14,741 nucleotides of DNA from Acidilobaceae archaeon. Lineage in GTDB: Archaea; Thermoproteota; Thermoprotei_A; Sulfolobales; Acidilobaceae. The stretch lies in the NCBI GenBank assembly GCA_027013765.1, contig JALWGG010000004.1, positions 4,190-18,930 on the forward strand, in the 5' to 3' direction. The notes below the pieces were generated by a model. That model was not told where the DNA came from, searched no databases, and worked only from the letters and a program-made list of their open reading frames with translations. Shown piece by piece: positions 13,155 through 14,741 of the stretch; position 1 is the stretch's first letter, and every line of letters starts with the position of its first letter. The position numbers and the translations under genes are program-made.

Positions 13155-14216
13155 ATGGACAAGAATGAGGAAACAGTACTAATAGTTGCCGACTGGGATG
13201 CAGACGGAGTAGTCGCAGCAGCTATAATGCTGTATGCGCAGGAGAGGGTGGGAAGGTTTCCCGTGGAAGAACGTTTAAAGCCCGACATCATGCCATCGGG
13301 CCCTAGAAGTATAGCCGAGAACCTATCAAGCGGGTGCTGGAACCACGTAGTAATCCTAGATATACCATATACGCAGGAGGTAGAGCTCGTGATCAAGAGG
13401 CTCAGAGAGGAGTGCAACTCTAAAATATACTACTTCGACCACCACAACTCCACTATAGAAAACATGCCGAAGCTAGAAGAGGAATACAACATATTCGTTG
13501 TAGTTGGGAAATCCCCCACAGCAGTAATAGTATCCAGGTTCCTAGAGGGAATGGGAGTGAAGCTAACACCCAGGCTAGGGGAATTCGTCAAGGCGGTAAG
13601 CGTCCTAGAGGGTGGAGGGAAGAGGCAGGCAAATATATCAAGCGGCATGGTCAGTGTGGCAGCATCAATATCAAAGAGCCTGAACCAGCTGCGGAGCAAG
13701 AACGCTTGGATAAAGTATGTACAGTGGCTCTCAAACCCGATCCCATTCGAGATAGCGGCGATTAAAATGGGGGAGGATAAGATAAACCTGGTCAAATACG
13801 GTATGGAGGTTTCAAAGAAGAACGATGAAGAGCTCAAGGATATAGCGATGGAGCTGGCAATGTCGGCGAAGAACCTGGGATTCATAAGATTCGTTGATGC
13901 GAGGGATAAATGGAAGAGGAGGGGGAGCTCAGCCCTAACCTCAGCTATATACAGGATACTCAACGCCCCGGTAGCCGCTTTATTCGAGAAAGATGAGGGC
14001 AGCAGGATACTGATAATAAGGGCGGGGGAAGGGTTTGCAGAGGAGATAATGAAGAGCCTACACGACATGGATATAATAGATGATATAGGAGGCCATGGCA
14101 ACATAGCAGTGGCAAGACTAAGAGACGAGGTAACAATAAAGAGGCTCGAAACAGCGCTAAGGAGAGCGGCTTTCGAAGCAAATAAAAGAAAATTCAAGGA
14201 GACACTAAACACGTAA
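13155..14216 (+). CDS. DHH-family phosphoesterase, RecJ-like nuclease
   Basis: This 353-residue protein is of the DHH superfamily that includes RecJ exonucleases and nano-RNases. Motif I is VADWDADGV (D13, D15, D17), motif II VILDIP (D69), motif III FDHHNS (D95, H96, H97), and near the C-terminus DIGGHGN (G312, G313, H314), the DHHA1 substrate-binding signature. All manganese-binding residues appear present, so it should be an active nuclease rather than a Cdc45-type inactive relative. It is shorter than typical euryarchaeal RecJ/GAN and lacks extra domains. Roles known for crenarchaeal relatives include single-strand DNA or RNA trimming in replication and repair. The start ATG 13155 agrees with the TATA at 13093-13103. 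The small membrane-protein gene follows after 60 bases under its own promoter. Confidence 0.92.
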   Translation: MDKNEETVLIVADWDADGVVAAAIMLYAQERVGRFPVEERLKPDIMPSGPRSIAENLSSGCWNHVVILDIPYTQEVELVIKRLREECNSKIYYFDHHNSTIENMPKLEEEYNIFVVVGKSPTAVIVSRFLEGMGVKLTPRLGEFVKAVSVLEGGGKRQANISSGMVSVAASISKSLNQLRSKNAWIKYVQWLSNPIPFEIAAIKMGEDKINLVKYGMEVSKKNDEELKDIAMELAMSAKNLGFIRFVDARDKWKRRGSSALTSAIYRILNAPVAALFEKDEGSRILIIRAGEGFAEEIMKSLHDMDIIDDIGGHGNIAVARLRDEVTIKRLETALRRAAFEANKRKFKETLNT

Positions 14217-14248
14217 ATACCACAAGAAAGCCCCCAACAAACAATCTG

Positions 14249-14258
14249 GATATAAAAG
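14249..14258 (+). promoter_or_regulatory. TATA box of the small membrane-protein gene
   Basis: GATATAAAAG is centred about 24 bases before ATG 14277, the spacing expected for a leaderless archaeal message. There is no ribosome site before that ATG, which fits. Confidence 0.65.
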
Positions 14259-14276
14259 GCAAGGGCGGCAGCCGAA

Positions 14277-14726
14277 ATGCAGCAAAGATGCATAATAAGG
14301 GAGATAATAGGGAGACCAGTAGAACTAGGCGTCTCAATAATAACAGCAATAATATTCCTAACACTAGGCCTAACACTAGGCCCCTACAAAGTAAGCATAT
14401 CAACAATACTACTACTACTAATATACGTAATACTACAAAACACAAGAACATCAATAAGACTCATACCACTAATAGCAGCAACAACACTACACATAGGAGC
14501 AATACTAACATACTACTCCAACCCAATAATACTACCACTCACAATAATAGAAAGAAGCATAGACGGAAAATACTCAATAAACATAGACATAATACAACTA
14601 GCAATAATATATGAAGCAAGACAACAACTCAAAAACCCACCCAAATGCACACAAGAGCAACCGGAAAAAACAAAAACCCCAGAACAACCCACACAAGAAA
14701 CCGGACCACAAGCCGCGGTAGTATAG
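14277..14726 (+). CDS. small membrane protein with A/C-rich coding strand, unknown function
   Basis: This 149-residue protein has about three membrane helices (residues 17-36, 40-56, 61-80) and a hydrophobic segment at 83-91, then a polar tail from about 113 rich in Q, P, K, T and E. I do not recognise a family. Codon use is extreme: all isoleucines are ATA, leucines are almost all CTA, arginines mostly AGA where neighbours use AGG, and after the first 16 or so codons almost no codon ends in G or T. The frame is supported by the leaderless promoter and by plausible membrane segments; the overlapping frame in the same region (14288-14614) is Asn/Thr-rich and is a by-product of the composition. 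The last 15 bases of the window after its stop hold nothing I can identify. Confidence 0.7.
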   Translation: MQQRCIIREIIGRPVELGVSIITAIIFLTLGLTLGPYKVSISTILLLLIYVILQNTRTSIRLIPLIAATTLHIGAILTYYSNPIILPLTIIERSIDGKYSINIDIIQLAIIYEARQQLKNPPKCTQEQPEKTKTPEQPTQETGPQAAVV

Positions 14727-14741
14727 CCCGGCCAAGTATGC

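Noticed and set aside
13430..14293. Long minus-strand open frame (287 codons) across the DHH nuclease gene
   Set aside because: It is antisense to a gene with intact DHH motifs, is Ser/Leu/Ile-rich as expected from reversed codons, and has no promoter or ribosome site.
14288..14614. Asn/Thr-rich open frame overlapping the small membrane protein
   Set aside because: It results from the A/C-rich composition in a second frame; the membrane-protein frame has the better-spaced promoter and sensible hydrophobic segments.
1..14741. CRISPR array, insertion sequence or prophage
   Set aside because: No regularly spaced repeats, transposase, integrase or terminal inverted repeats could be seen despite the Cas4-like gene at the left edge.

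Overview
The window looks like chromosomal DNA from a hyperthermophilic crenarchaeon (Thermoproteota), most like Desulfurococcales or a relative; I cannot name a genus. The reasons are: arginine is mostly AGG and isoleucine mostly ATA; promoters have archaeal BRE/TATA boxes; genes are tightly packed with GGAGG-type ribosome sites or apparently leaderless starts, including GTG and TTG; and the gene set includes an archaeal isoleucyl-tRNA synthetase, PCNA, an Lhr-type helicase and a RecJ-like DHH nuclease. I see no rRNA, tRNA, CRISPR array, insertion sequence or phage gene.

Layout. (1) 1-3744, minus strand: a run reading leftward of a small alpha/beta protein, isoleucyl-tRNA synthetase (ileS), and the N-terminal 120 codons of a Cas4-like PD-(D/E)XK nuclease that overlaps the end of ileS and leaves the window. 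(2) 3745-3923: a divergent control region with two promoters and two inverted repeats. (3) 3924-5769, plus strand: an apparent three-gene operon of an AbrB-ACT regulator, a metallo-beta-lactamase-fold protein with an altered metal site, and a DUF72 protein. (4) 5770-6090: a GC-rich segment of about 95 nt with nested and pseudoknot-like pairing, followed at once by a small zinc-ribbon protein. (5) 6097-7746: PCNA (minus) convergent with the zinc-ribbon gene, then two uncharacterised small proteins whose convergent stop codons overlap. (6) 7773-9122: a six-helix membrane protein of unknown function (minus), divergent from an Lhr-type helicase at 9153-11996 (plus). (7) 12053-12928: a second, canonical MBL-fold hydrolase (minus), divergent from a DHH/RecJ-like nuclease at 13155-14216 (plus). 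(8) 14277-14726: a small membrane protein whose coding strand is unusually rich in A and C.

Working together. Much of the window is information processing: translation (ileS), the replication clamp (PCNA), and DNA or RNA repair and turnover (Lhr-type helicase, DHH nuclease, Cas4-like nuclease, possibly the second MBL protein). The AbrB-ACT operon is the most likely self-contained regulated metabolic unit. The best candidates for something undescribed are the GC-rich structured element before the zinc-ribbon gene, the membrane protein with a large soluble domain, and the AbrB-ACT/MBL/DUF72 cassette. None of these is shown by sequence alone to be a new system.
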